Counted from the stretch's first letter, positions 53,556-62,408 are shown. The stretch is 64,000 bases of DNA from CAYZNE01 sp964461035 (GCA_964461035.1 CAYWRI010000001.1:1-64000); one strand, 5' to 3'. Made by a program: numbers and translations. The notes: generated from the sequence alone by a model not told the origin.

Positions 53556-53629
53556 GACCTCATGGCTCAGTCTGGTAGAGCAGCCGGCTCTTAACCGGCA
53601 GGTCGGGGGTTCGAATCCCCTTGGGGTCA
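53556..53629 (+). tRNA. tRNA-Lys (CTT)
   Basis: A 74-nt cloverleaf. Acceptor GACCTCA pairs with TGGGGTC, the anticodon stem is GCCGG/CCGGC with loop CTCTTAA (anticodon CTT, 53590-53592), and the T-arm is GGGGG-TTCGAAT-CCCCT. The discriminator is A and CCA is not encoded. It flanks the right side of the RHS island. Confidence 0.95.
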
Positions 53630-53640
53630 TCAATTTATTT

Positions 53641-54384
53641 TTATATATCAATATCTATTAAGTCGTAAGCTAATATGGTATTTTGAAAAAACTCTTTTGT
53701 TTGTTTAAGTCTCACTTCTTCAGATATTGGATAAAGATGAGTGAGAACAAGCTTTTTGACCTTTGCTTTTGTAGCAATTAGACCGCATTCTTTAGGAATA
53801 AGATGCGATGAGGACTTACGATTATTATCAAAAGAACATTCTAAAACTAAAACATCTGCATTTTTTGAAAAGTTAATTATGTCTTCATTATAGTACATAT
53901 CTCCTGCAATTACTAATGTTTTATTTTTTTCTATAAATTTGAATGCAAGACTTTCTTCAGTATGTACTGTACTAAGTGTGAAAACTGAAAAGTTATCAAA
54001 TACGAGTTCATCTTGATTAATCTCTTTAATATTTATTTCAAATTTTGGCGGATTTTTAGTAAATACGAGAGGTTCAATATAAGTAGTATATAATTTTTTA
54101 AAACCTTTCGGCCCAATTATTTGCAATTCTTTAGTTTTATCAAGATGTGGATATTTTAAAGCCCATAAAATAACATACAATTCTGCAAAATGATCAATAT
54201 GAAAATGAGAAATAAAAATTATGTCTATATCTTGAATAGGAATTTTGGCTTGTGATAGTCTAACTAGAGTTCCGCTACCGCAGTCTACTAATATTTGTTT
54301 ATTTCCAATTCTAATATAATTTGAAGCTGAAACTCTGTCTTTTGAAACTTGACTTGTTCCTGTTCCTAATATTTTAAGATTCAT
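53641..54384 (-). CDS. Metallo-beta-lactamase-fold hydrolase (RNase Z-like)
   Basis: A 247-aa MBL-fold protein. The metal-binding motif is 'FISHFHIDHF' (HxHxDH), with a later His in 'STVHTEESLAF', an Asp in 'VIAGDMYYN' and His in 'KKLVLTHLYP'. It begins 'LKILGTGTSQVSKDRVSASNYIRI', like RNase Z/ElaC relatives, but the exosite of true RNase Z is not evident. It may process tRNA 3' ends or hydrolyse a small ester or phosphodiester. It is convergent to tRNA-Lys, with 11 bp between. Confidence 0.82.
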   Translation of the reverse strand: MNLKILGTGTSQVSKDRVSASNYIRIGNKQILVDCGSGTLVRLSQAKIPIQDIDIIFISHFHIDHFAELYVILWALKYPHLDKTKELQIIGPKGFKKLYTTYIEPLVFTKNPPKFEINIKEINQDELVFDNFSVFTLSTVHTEESLAFKFIEKNKTLVIAGDMYYNEDIINFSKNADVLVLECSFDNNRKSSSHLIPKECGLIATKAKVKKLVLTHLYPISEEVRLKQTKEFFQNTILAYDLIDIDI

Positions 54385-54462
54385 AAACTCATATTTGTAA
54401 ATTGATTATATAAATTTTTTGAAAAATTGGATTGATTCGAATGAATTCAACAATTAAAAGGG

Positions 54463-55029
54463 CTATTCTCCGAATACAATGGCTTCAAAAGTGTAAACTG
54501 AAGTTGAAGAAGAATCTTTCCAAGCATTAACATTAAGACTTGCTTTCTGACAAGTCATTTGAAGTGCTTTTAAAGGTGTAGCGTCCCATTCAGTAAAAAC
54601 TTGGGGTAATAAAATCCCTGAATAATAATTAGGTCCTTCAATAAATAATCCGTGTTTTCCAATCATAATTTTTTTCACGTATTTTTCAGGTTCACATTTC
54701 AACTTTTCAAGAGGTGTCAAAACAGATATTTCTAATGTTATAAATGGAATTTCATCTCGTTTTAGAGGAGAAAATCTAGGATCATTAAATGCTGCTAATC
54801 TCGCATTGTCCCTTATTGCTTGCCACAAAGGAGCAATTGGTAGTGTGTGACCTATGCAACCTCTTAATTCCTTATTCTTATGCAAAGTTACAAACGCACC
54901 TTGTTTCAAACTAAATTTTTGAACTTTTTTCTTTAGAAACTCGTCTACATCTTCTTTATTAAACTCAGATTCAATAGAATTTCTTGCTAAATCCAATAAT
55001 AATGTTTTATCTTCTTTTGATATCTCCAT
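54463..55029 (-). CDS. AMMECR1-family protein
   Basis: A 188-aa member of the AMMECR1 family, found across archaea and eukaryotes, with no proven enzymatic role. Family motifs are 'GAFVTLHKNKELRGCIGHTLPIAPLWQAIRDNARLAAFNDPRFSPL' (including the invariant LRGCIG hexapeptide), 'ITLEISVLTPLEKL' and 'IMIGKHGLFIEGPNYYSGILLPQV'. The length matches archaeal homologs. It is on the same strand as the MBL gene, with 78 bp between. Confidence 0.93.
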   Translation of the reverse strand: MEISKEDKTLLLDLARNSIESEFNKEDVDEFLKKKVQKFSLKQGAFVTLHKNKELRGCIGHTLPIAPLWQAIRDNARLAAFNDPRFSPLKRDEIPFITLEISVLTPLEKLKCEPEKYVKKIMIGKHGLFIEGPNYYSGILLPQVFTEWDATPLKALQMTCQKASLNVNAWKDSSSTSVYTFEAIVFGE

Positions 55030-55247
55030 TTTTTAATATGCTCACCTAATTTATAATAAACGCGCTCTTCAGTTACTCATTGTAATCATTTCCTTGCGGA
55101 TCATCGGGTGTTCACTAAATCATGGCGCAAATTACGATAATACTTTACACTTTAAAAAATTAGTGGGTAAATAGTTTACTTATGTTACTAACCGTAATTG
55201 TTGTCAAATCAACAACACATTTAAATGATTAAATTCAAGCAGATATT

Positions 55248-55967
55248 ATGACAATCAAAATAATAAAATATGGTGGTTCAATAGTTAATCCTGATGGAAA
55301 TTTTAATTCAAATTCTTTAACTCAATTAATTAATTTGATAAAAGAATTTTCAGAAGATAAATTCATATTTATAATAGGTGGTGGTAAAATGTCAAGAATA
55401 TTACAAAATAATATTGATAAAACAATTTCTTCTTCAATAATTAAGGATTATGAAAATTATGCGAGAGATTGGTTGGGAATATCTGCTTCAAGAATTAATG
55501 CAGAAATTGTAAGAAATAAAGTCAGTAAAGTTATTAAAGGAGTTCATTCTGAACTTCTATTAAACCCCGAAATAAGTTCTCTTCCAGATAATTCCAGAAT
55601 CTTCTTTTCTGGCGGATGGAAACCAGGTTGGTCAACAGATTTTGTATCATTAAAATTTGCAGAATTTTTAAATGTAAATGAAGTCTATAAAGTTTCAGAT
55701 TTTGTTCAAGTTTTGGATGTTTCTCCTGAAGAAATTGATAAAAATAATTTAGACAAATATTCTGCTCTTCCAAAAATATCTTGGGACAAGATGATTGAAA
55801 TTGTAGGAACTTCTTGGATTCCTGGAAGAAATGCACCGCTTGATCCTGAGGCCGCAAAATTAGGGAAAAAAATGTCTTTTAACGGATTTAAGCTTTTAAT
55901 AGGTCAAATGCCTGAATTAATAAAAATGATTAAAAAACAAGATTTCATAGGAACAATTGTCGAATAA
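55248..55967 (+). CDS. Amino acid kinase-family protein, probably UMP kinase
   Basis: A 239-aa kinase of the aspartokinase/UMP kinase fold. It starts 'IKIIKYGGSIVNPDG' (phosphate-binding strand), followed by 'FIFIIGGGKMSRIL' and 'IFFSGGWKPGWSTDFVSLKFAEFLNVNEVYKVSDF', where archaeal UMP kinases have 'GG..PG.TTDAVA...AE'. The substitution GWKPGWSTD is consistent with that family. It ends with 'IGQMPELIKMIKKQDFIGTIVE'. UMP kinase makes UDP for pyrimidine synthesis; isopentenyl phosphate kinase is less likely because its His motif is missing. Confidence 0.75.
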   Translation: MTIKIIKYGGSIVNPDGNFNSNSLTQLINLIKEFSEDKFIFIIGGGKMSRILQNNIDKTISSSIIKDYENYARDWLGISASRINAEIVRNKVSKVIKGVHSELLLNPEISSLPDNSRIFFSGGWKPGWSTDFVSLKFAEFLNVNEVYKVSDFVQVLDVSPEEIDKNNLDKYSALPKISWDKMIEIVGTSWIPGRNAPLDPEAAKLGKKMSFNGFKLLIGQMPELIKMIKKQDFIGTIVE

Positions 55968-56018
55968 AACGCGTTGAATTAAAAATATTTATAAACAACA
56001 AAGGTAAATAATTGAAGT

Positions 56019-56378
56019 ATGTTAGAAGATACATTACAAAAAATCGAGAATAAAAAATATCAATCAGATAAAAATAATAGTGATGAGATAAAAATTTCTA
56101 AAGACAAAATAACTTCCATAGCAGTTTTGAGTGCATTAATAATAATAATTTGCTTTCTTTCATTATATTCAATTGCATATAGAGCAGGGATGCAAGATAA
56201 TAAAAATTCTTTACAATATCCTTCTTCAGGTATGGCTTCAGAACAACCTGTTGCAGAATGTATTTTATATTCAGATCAAATTATTATAACCTCTCAAGAA
56301 TGTTCTGTTCCTGTTGATTGTGCACCTAATGGTATTTGTCTTACTGATTACGGTGTGTGTGCTTATTTTATTAACTAA
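56019..56378 (+). CDS. Small membrane protein with extracytoplasmic Cys domain
   Basis: A 119-aa protein. A 35-residue charged N-terminus is followed by one membrane helix ('ITSIAVLSALIIIICFLSLYSIAY') and a short outer domain with four Cys ('AECILYSDQ', 'QECSVPVDCAPNGICLTDYGVC'). It probably sits with the N-terminus inside and acts at the surface. The family is not recognised. Confidence 0.65.
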   Translation: MLEDTLQKIENKKYQSDKNNSDEIKISKDKITSIAVLSALIIIICFLSLYSIAYRAGMQDNKNSLQYPSSGMASEQPVAECILYSDQIIITSQECSVPVDCAPNGICLTDYGVCAYFIN

Positions 56379-56414
56379 TTTTCTATTCAATAAAATAAAA
56401 AAAGATAAAAGAAT

Positions 56415-56783
56415 TTATTTAAGTTGATTTTCAAAACTTCTAAATATTTCTGAAAGACCCATAAAAATATTTCTATTTGTTGTTTCAGCGTTTTTTACTT
56501 TTCCAGAATATATTAATTCAGCATGTAATTCATGATTCATACTTTTTTCCGTTTTATGTATTGGTTTAAGATGCACCTTTAATCGTTCAAAGTTGTCAAG
56601 AGATTCCTGTATTTTTCTAACTTGATTGCCAACTATTTTTTTTACTATACTCATATTTCCGCGATCAATTTGTTTGAATCCTGATAATTGAATTTTTTCT
56701 CCAAGATTCATTAGTTCTTCTTGAGCTTCAAAATTTTGTATGGGCTCACTTATCTCATTAAGGGCATTTATTTTAGTTTCCAT
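56415..56783 (-). CDS. Unknown small helical protein
   Basis: A 122-aa, mostly helical, charged protein ('MSIVKKIVGNQVRKIQESLDNFERLKVHLKPIHKTEKSMNHELHAELIYSGKV'). The second half looks like a compact alpha/beta repeat similar in pattern to hibernation or ribosome-associated factors ('LKVHLKPIHK... HELHAELIYSGKVKNAE'), but I cannot name the family. A GAGGTGAT ribosome binding site precedes the ATG. It is 12 bp downstream of the gene at 56796 and cotranscribed with it. Confidence 0.6.
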   Translation of the reverse strand: METKINALNEISEPIQNFEAQEELMNLGEKIQLSGFKQIDRGNMSIVKKIVGNQVRKIQESLDNFERLKVHLKPIHKTEKSMNHELHAELIYSGKVKNAETTNRNIFMGLSEIFRSFENQLK

Positions 56784-56795
56784 TAGTTAATCACC

Positions 56796-57302
56796 TCACA
56801 CTTTGTAACGATTCATATTTAAATGAGCTTTGAATTCTTCTTGAAATAATTTACATTTTTCCACACAAAATTTCATATAATGATTTTCATGGCTTCCGAA
56901 TACAAACTTTTCAAAAACGGTTTTTAAGAAAAAATATAATGGTAATGTTTCCCATTTGTTTTCATAATCTGTTTCAAGATATCCTGTTAAAGTAAAAGTT
57001 ATATGACCCTTGTGCATATCTTTTTGTATACCATCTAGTTCTACTCTAACTTTTTGAACATGTTCAAATAATATGTGGACGTGCATAACAACTTTAGCAT
57101 AATCTGAAAACTTTTTATATGGTCTGTACCTATATTCTATTTGTTTTTCTTGACCAAAGACTTTTTCTGCAGTTAGTTCCTCTACAAAATCATAACCATG
57201 GTTTGCAAACCAATTAAATATAAATTTATGAACTTTTGTTACATGGAAGAAACCACTATATTGTACTTCTCTTGTTGGATATGCTACTCTATATTCACTC
57301 AT
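56796..57302 (-). CDS. Unknown protein, distant relative of the protein at 30811-31452
   Basis: A 168-aa basic, aromatic-rich protein ('FFHVTKVHKFIFNWFANHGYDFVEE', 'EYRYRPYKKFSDYAKVVMHVHILFEHVQKVRVEL', 'KGHITFTLTGYLETDYENKWETLPLYFFLKTVFEKFVF'). Its order of segments resembles the 213-aa protein at 30811. A GAGGCAAAG ribosome binding site precedes the ATG. It is first of a two-gene operon with 56415. Confidence 0.65.
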   Translation of the reverse strand: MSEYRVAYPTREVQYSGFFHVTKVHKFIFNWFANHGYDFVEELTAEKVFGQEKQIEYRYRPYKKFSDYAKVVMHVHILFEHVQKVRVELDGIQKDMHKGHITFTLTGYLETDYENKWETLPLYFFLKTVFEKFVFGSHENHYMKFCVEKCKLFQEEFKAHLNMNRYKV

Positions 57303-57537
57303 CTTTGCCTCATATTACTACAATCCCTATTATGAAACTCTTGGTTTAAAAATATTTTGGATTAGCAGGTGTATCCCAAAGGAATGAATTGCATACTTTC
57401 TTTTTGTGACCTATTTTCGTTTTTGATAATACGTTGAACTTTTTTAAAAATTGAAGATGTATTTTATTCATTCTTTCAACAATTTCGCCTAAATTTAATA
57501 AATAAATTCTATTTATGATGTGTGATCTTTTTGAAAA

Positions 57538-58827
57538 TTAAATTCTAATGTGTTGTTTAGCAATAGCTTCAACTTTTTTCTTGGTCCGTCTCATATTAAT
57601 AAATAATCTTTCTGTTAGTGTTAATTTAGGTTTAAATTTTTTAGGCCAGGTTTTGTGTTCAACACATATTTCATTATTTTTACAACTTATAATAAAATAA
57701 CTTAGCTCAATTTTTGAATAGAAAATATCTGGTAAGAATATGTATTTACTTTTAACTCTGTACACTTTTCTTAACCAGGTGCCCGTATTGATTATTACAT
57801 TGCCTTTTTCTTTTGTTATGCCTTTTCTATGTGTGTGTGCATAAACATAAAAATCTACACTTTTATTATTTTTAAAAACTTTTTTAGCTTTTTTTTCAAA
57901 TGAAGATCCTTTAAACCTTGTAAAATTTTTATTTCCTATAATTCCATACTTAACAAGTCTTCTTTTAATGTCTTTAATTACAAAAAGTCCTGGAATAGAT
58001 ATGAATATAAAACTAATTATTAATCCTATATCTATAGATATGATGATCCAAATAAACTTTCCCCAGATACCAAATGAATTAATACTTTTTGTTAAAAAAT
58101 AATGTAATCCTTCCATAATTCCTAAATAATTCAAAATTATTATTCCTAAAATGAAAATGCTTAATAAAAGCATTAATATGAATGGTAACAAAATCCATCT
58201 TAATATTGGATTCATTTCTTTATAAAAATAATTAGAAAATATCCAATAAGGGACAGTTTCTTCAGGAACTACTGATTCTATGTATCTTAACCAGGGTCTT
58301 TTAGATATCTTAGAAATTCTTTGAGCAGCACAGTTTATTTTTGTTGTGGTGTAAAACCCTAATGGCCTAAATTCTTTACTATCATAAGGTTCAAATCTAG
58401 TGTATGCATCTTGTTGATGTCCGTGTTCTATCCAAATTTTTCGATTTTTAATTTTTCTCATTATATGTTCTTTTTGTTCTAAGTTAATATTACATTCTGC
58501 AAGCTTTTTTTTAAACTTGATAGAATAAAGTAATTCTTGATCATGATTTCCCGGAATAATACTTATGTTTATTTTCTCACCGGTTTTTTTAAATTGATTA
58601 AATAGTTTTTTATGAGTTCTAATAATAAAATCTAATTTAGCAATTCCTTTATATTTTGTGATTTCCCACAAACTAAATGCATCTCCCACAATTATTAATT
58701 CAGTTGTTTTGTTCTTATTATAGAAACTTTGTAGAAACTCTATCAATTCTTTTTCATTTTCAAAATCATTGAGTGCACCATCTCCTCCAATGTGCATGTC
58801 GCTAATAAAATAGTATTCTTTTGTCAT
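57538..58827 (-). CDS. Membrane-inserted metallophosphoesterase (calcineurin-like)
   Basis: A 429-aa protein. The calcineurin-like phosphoesterase motifs are 'YYFISDMHIGGDG', 'ELIIVGDAFSLWE', 'ISIIPGNHDQEL', 'IWIEHGHQQD' and, after an insertion, 'VYAHTHRKG' and 'VIINTGTW'. Two or three membrane helices lie at about residues 205-285, inserted inside the catalytic domain between the fourth and last metal motifs. This layout resembles UDP-2,3-diacylglucosamine-type or other membrane-associated phosphatases, but the substrate is unknown. It ends with a basic C-terminus. Confidence 0.85.
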   Translation of the reverse strand: MTKEYYFISDMHIGGDGALNDFENEKELIEFLQSFYNKNKTTELIIVGDAFSLWEITKYKGIAKLDFIIRTHKKLFNQFKKTGEKINISIIPGNHDQELLYSIKFKKKLAECNINLEQKEHIMRKIKNRKIWIEHGHQQDAYTRFEPYDSKEFRPLGFYTTTKINCAAQRISKISKRPWLRYIESVVPEETVPYWIFSNYFYKEMNPILRWILLPFILMLLLSIFILGIIILNYLGIMEGLHYFLTKSINSFGIWGKFIWIIISIDIGLIISFIFISIPGLFVIKDIKRRLVKYGIIGNKNFTRFKGSSFEKKAKKVFKNNKSVDFYVYAHTHRKGITKEKGNVIINTGTWLRKVYRVKSKYIFLPDIFYSKIELSYFIISCKNNEICVEHKTWPKKFKPKLTLTERLFINMRRTKKKVEAIAKQHIRI

Positions 58828-59006
58828 GCAAGGTTATTAGATTCAATCTTTTTTAAATTCTTTGATTATTTGAGTATGTTTAAAAAGAAGTAACAAAGTA
58901 TGTTCACTAATTTTTATTGTTTAGTTTTTCACACTTTAAGGTATTGTTCAGTACTCATTCGTTTATTTTTGCATGTATATACATACATATTAGCTTATTA
59001 ACATAT

Positions 59007-59405
59007 TTACAGAACTATTGTATCAAATGCAAATCTCATATTGCTTGGAAAATCAGACATTTTTAGATAATCTTGAGTGGCGTCTTTTTTATTTATCATT
59101 TCGAATAATTGATTAAATTCATTTGCAATATTTTCAAGATCTTCAGAATTTGCGTTTCCCTGAAGAGAAATATAAGGTGTTTCCCCTTTTCCAATAAAAG
59201 GGCCTAAAAAGAATGCTGCACTAGTGTGAAGATTTTTATATCCTGTATTAATTTCATTATTATCTCCCACATAAATGTTTAATTCAATTCAACTCCAATT
59301 TGCACGTACAGCAAGTTCAGAGAGTCTTTTTAAATATCTTATTGGAAAACTCTGATTTAAGGGTTTATATTTTCTACAAAGAACGTTAAATTTTTCTTTA
59401 CCCAT
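59007..59405 (-). pseudogene. Unknown small gene interrupted by an in-frame TGA
   Basis: An ATG at 59405 opens MGKEKFNVLCRKYKPLNQSF... and reaches TGA at 59289-59291 after 38 codons; the same frame then runs on to a stop at 59007 (...NEINTGYKNLHTSAAFFLGPF...), with a GTG at 59270 that could start the 87-aa second part. Removing the TGA would give about 132 residues. Either a recent nonsense change, a sequencing error, or two ORFs. The family is not recognised. Confidence 0.5.
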
Positions 59406-59483
59406 TTATATCACAATCTATGTAATGATTCTAAAATATATAAATCTTTGGTTTGCTTTTTTAAATTATCTAAGAATAAAAAA

Positions 59484-59566
59484 CGCCAAGGCCCAGATTC
59501 GAACTGGGAATAGCCTAAGCTACTGGATCTCAAGTCCAGCCGAGTACCGGATTGTCGCACCTTGGC
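59484..59566 (-). tRNA. tRNA-Ser (TGA)
   Basis: An 83-nt class II tRNA. Acceptor GCCAAGG pairs with CCTTGGC, the anticodon stem is CTGGA/TCCAG with loop CTTGAGA (anticodon TGA, plus-strand 59530-59532), a long variable arm TAGC-TTAG-GCTA follows, and the T-arm is CCCAG-TTCGAAT-CTGGG. The discriminator is G, as usual for serine tRNA. It lies 2 bp downstream of tRNA-Met, so the two are cotranscribed. Confidence 0.93.
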
Positions 59567-59568
59567 AA

Positions 59569-59691
59569 TGCGGATGAGGAGACTTGAACTCCCGACCTCC
59601 AGATGGCTCAGCACACGAATAATCATTGCCTTGCAGCTCATCACTCATGGATTTATGAGTCTGGCGCTCTAACCAACTAAACTACATCCGC
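59569..59691 (-). tRNA. tRNA-Met (CAT, elongator) with a 49-nt intron
   Basis: Exons 59654-59691 and 59569-59604 join to a 74-nt tRNA: acceptor GCGGATG/CATCCGC, anticodon stem CCAGA/TCTGG, loop CTCATAA (anticodon CAT), T-arm GGGAG-TTCAAGT-CTCCT, discriminator A. The intron at 59605-59653 sits at the canonical 37/38 site. A bulge-helix-bulge forms: the 4-bp helix CTCA/TGAG with bulges TA^A and CC^A, as needed by archaeal splicing endonuclease. The first inner-helix pairs are weak, so a relaxed BHB is likely. The acceptor starts G-C, not the A-U type of initiators, which fits an elongator. Confidence 0.9.
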
Positions 59692-59787
59692 TTTTCAATT
59701 TGAGAAAAACTAGCGCTTTAAAAATATTTATGTTTAATAACTACGAAAAAGAATTAAATAATTTTTAATTAATAAAAAAAATAAAAA

Positions 59788-60585
59788 TTAAGATTTATTA
59801 TTTATAACGTATGAAGTTAAAACATCGTTCTTATACATCACACCTGCCACAGCAACTCTAAAATCATCTTGACCTTTTTTATCATCTCCAGGAACTGCAT
59901 GAAAAACAGCTTCAACAATGGTTTGTATATTCGAACATGATTCAGGAAGAACCAGCATTATGGGTCCGCCAGTAAAAGAAGGTAAAGGATTTATGTTTTC
60001 ACCAGAATATGTTGAAATAAAACCAATTTCTCCATTTTCCAAATTTAAAACGGAAATAAGCTTACCATCAATGCCTTTTTCATCAATATACATATTGCAA
60101 ATTGCTGCATTATCCTTAGTGATTAATCCTGTTATTCGGGGAGTATAATTGGGCTTATCTGGTTCATGTTCATGAATATTAATAAAAGTTCCTGATGACT
60201 GATCAAAACGTAAATTAGGTTTCTTAAAAGCATCACTTAGACGAGTTATTGATTTAACCGAAGGATTTGGATAATACTTCCACTCTGAAATAACACTTTC
60301 TGTTTGCACACCATTACCAACAATAATTCCGTAAAGACCGTTACAAATAGGAATGAATGCAGGATATAAAAGTAAATTTGGATTTCCTTCTGCTAATACT
60401 TCAGGATTTGTTGGTTTAGTACTAATAACCCTTGAATTCGGATCTTCCTCAGCTTCTCTGGCCTGACTTGAATCACTTCTACCACTCAAAATGTAAACGG
60501 CACCATAACCACCTTCATGATCACGAAATAACATCAGACCTCTGCCCAAATATTCAAAACTATTTAATTCTTCAAAATTTGCCAT
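59788..60585 (-). CDS. IMP cyclohydrolase (PurO family) homolog
   Basis: A 265-aa protein whose blocks match archaeal PurO: 'GRGLMLFRDHEGGYGAVYILSGRSDSSQAREAE', 'GLYGIIVGNGVQTESV', 'NYTPRITGLITKDNAAICNMYIDE' and 'DFRVAVAGVMYKND'. PurO closes formyl-AICAR to IMP in the last step of purine synthesis. It is longer than classical PurO (about 200 aa), more like the extended IMP_cyclohyd members. A GGGGGT ribosome binding site precedes the ATG. No other purine gene is nearby, so the pathway role is an inference. Confidence 0.7.
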   Translation of the reverse strand: MANFEELNSFEYLGRGLMLFRDHEGGYGAVYILSGRSDSSQAREAEEDPNSRVISTKPTNPEVLAEGNPNLLLYPAFIPICNGLYGIIVGNGVQTESVISEWKYYPNPSVKSITRLSDAFKKPNLRFDQSSGTFINIHEHEPDKPNYTPRITGLITKDNAAICNMYIDEKGIDGKLISVLNLENGEIGFISTYSGENINPLPSFTGGPIMLVLPESCSNIQTIVEAVFHAVPGDDKKGQDDFRVAVAGVMYKNDVLTSYVINNKS

Positions 60586-60837
60586 TAATATACCCCCTAA
60601 ATAGACTAAAATAACTTTTAATTAATACAATTTAAGATGAAATATATAAATCTATCGTTGAGTAACAAAAATAAAACCACAATTATTTATAAAGAAAGAA
60701 TTATTACGCAAAAAGTATATAAATAATACGATTAATCTGTAATTGGGAGTGATAAATTACAATTAACCGTAGCTAGATTATTAATTATTATAAATATTGA
60801 TTAGTTTACTAAATTTTACAAGGTAAGGGTGTGAAAA

Positions 60838-61887
60838 ATGAAAAACAAAGAGCTTGTTGATGAAGAATTTCCTGATGACTTTTATCCATATGATAAAGAA
60901 AACATGCTTCAATTCTATAAAGAAATAATTAATAAAATAAAAGAAGCATATAAACTTGCTGAATCAACTCAAATAGAATTTCAGAATAAAGAACCATTTG
61001 ATGAAATTGTTGTTGCGGGAATGGGTGCTTCAGTTATATCTGGGTTTGTTTTGAAAGACTATTTAGATTCAATAGATTCAGATATTGAAATTAAAATAGG
61101 AAATGATTATGCTTTACCAAAACACATATCAAAAAACGCATTAGTATTTTGTGTTAGTTATTCTGGAAACACAGAAGAAACTTTAAGTATGTTTAAAGAT
61201 GCTCAAAGAAGAAATATTAGAATTATAGCAATCACAACAAGTGGTAAACTAAAAGAATTAGCTGATAATTATAAAGTTCCAATTGTTGAAATACCTTCAC
61301 ACTATCCTTCAAGAGTTGCTTTTACTTATCTTTTCTTTCCTTTAATTAAAATATTAGAAAAAATAGGCTTGATTGAATCTCATGCAAAAATTATTGAAAA
61401 TCTTTTGGAAGTTATAAGAAAAAAGGATTTTGAGAAAATGGCAATAGAATTAACAGAAAAAGTTTATGGAAAAACAGTCATAATATATAGTTCTAATAAA
61501 ATGAAAGGTATTGCTTACAGATGGAAAACTCAGATTAATGAAAATGCAAAACTTCCTGCATTTTATCATTCTTTTCCAGAATTATGTCATAATGAACTTG
61601 TTTCGTATTCTCAAGAGCTTGCAGATTTTCATATCATAATATTAAAATCTAATACTGATTCTAGAAGAATGCAGAAAAAAATGGAAATAACTAAAAAATT
61701 AATATCAAAAAATTGTCCAATAACAGAAATTAATATTACTGGGGACAACGAATTTACAAAAATGTTTACAACAATTTTAATAGGAGATATGACTGGCTAT
61801 TATCTAGCAATAAAGAACAGAATCGACCCTTCGCCTAATGATATTATAGATTGCTTAAAAAAAGAAATGGGACCTTTCATAAATTAG
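60838..61887 (+). CDS. Bifunctional phosphoglucose/phosphomannose isomerase
   Basis: A 349-aa enzyme of the archaeal PGI/PMI family that interconverts glucose-6-P or mannose-6-P with fructose-6-P. The two SIS domains show 'DEIVVAGMGASVISGFVLKDYL', 'LVFCVSYSGNTEETLSMF' and 'IIAITTSGKLKELADNYKVPIVEIPSHYPSRVAFTYLFFPL', with catalytic 'FYHSFPELCHNELVSY' (Glu and His) downstream. The length equals the family (about 300-350). A strong GGTAAGGGTGTG ribosome binding region precedes the ATG. It starts a two-gene run with the unknown gene 4 bp downstream. Confidence 0.9.
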   Translation: MKNKELVDEEFPDDFYPYDKENMLQFYKEIINKIKEAYKLAESTQIEFQNKEPFDEIVVAGMGASVISGFVLKDYLDSIDSDIEIKIGNDYALPKHISKNALVFCVSYSGNTEETLSMFKDAQRRNIRIIAITTSGKLKELADNYKVPIVEIPSHYPSRVAFTYLFFPLIKILEKIGLIESHAKIIENLLEVIRKKDFEKMAIELTEKVYGKTVIIYSSNKMKGIAYRWKTQINENAKLPAFYHSFPELCHNELVSYSQELADFHIIILKSNTDSRRMQKKMEITKKLISKNCPITEINITGDNEFTKMFTTILIGDMTGYYLAIKNRIDPSPNDIIDCLKKEMGPFIN

Positions 61888-61891
61888 TAAA

Positions 61892-62389
61892 ATGAACAAA
61901 GAAAGAATAAATATACTAAGAGCCTTGGTTCAAGAAATTAGAAATCCAAGACAAAAAATGGCTACTGGAATAATAGTATCCAAGAAAAGAGGAATTATGC
62001 TTCTTGTAAAAGAGCGTAAACGATTTGAAGTTGCAGGAGATAGGGGATATATTTGGTTTGACATTCCAACATGTATAGAATTAGGATTAATACCTGATAA
62101 TTCAGAATTATATTCTAACGATAATAACTTAAATAATTGGCTAAATGCAAATGTTACTAATAAATCTTTTTATATTAAAGTTCCAAGATTACATAGAAAA
62201 GTAAAGCTTATTGGAAAACGAAATCAGGGAGCCAGCTCTAGTAGAGTAAATAAACAAAAAGAATTAATTAATTATATAAAGAAAAATAAAGCTAAAATTC
62301 CTAATGCACGTAAACATATAACTGCAATAAAAAAGAAAAATATTAAGAATGTTGAGGAGTTTAGAGAGCATTTAAAAAAATCTGCTTAA
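61892..62389 (+). CDS. Unknown basic protein
   Basis: A 165-aa Lys-rich protein of no recognised family. The first half is beta-rich ('KMATGIIVSKKRGIMLLVKERKRFEVAGDRGYIWFDIPTCIELGLIPDN'); the second half is a basic helical tail ('KQKELINYIKKNKAKIPNARKHITAIKKKNIKNVEEFREHLKKSA'). This composition is compatible with nucleic-acid binding (inference). It begins 4 bp after the PGI/PMI stop and is convergent with the transporter downstream. Confidence 0.65.
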   Translation: MNKERINILRALVQEIRNPRQKMATGIIVSKKRGIMLLVKERKRFEVAGDRGYIWFDIPTCIELGLIPDNSELYSNDNNLNNWLNANVTNKSFYIKVPRLHRKVKLIGKRNQGASSSRVNKQKELINYIKKNKAKIPNARKHITAIKKKNIKNVEEFREHLKKSA

Positions 62390-62408
62390 ACCAATTTAAT
62401 TTTTTTAA

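Noticed and set aside
55030..55247. Possible small RNA between AMMECR1 and the UMP kinase-like gene
   Set aside because: Slightly GC-richer words occur (55090-55135), but I found no convincing stem or conserved box.
52244..59405. Reassignment of TGA to an amino acid
   Set aside because: TGA clearly ends many intact genes here (for example the ABC ATPase, sdo1, RHS gene 1), so the two lone TGA codons are more likely mutations or errors.
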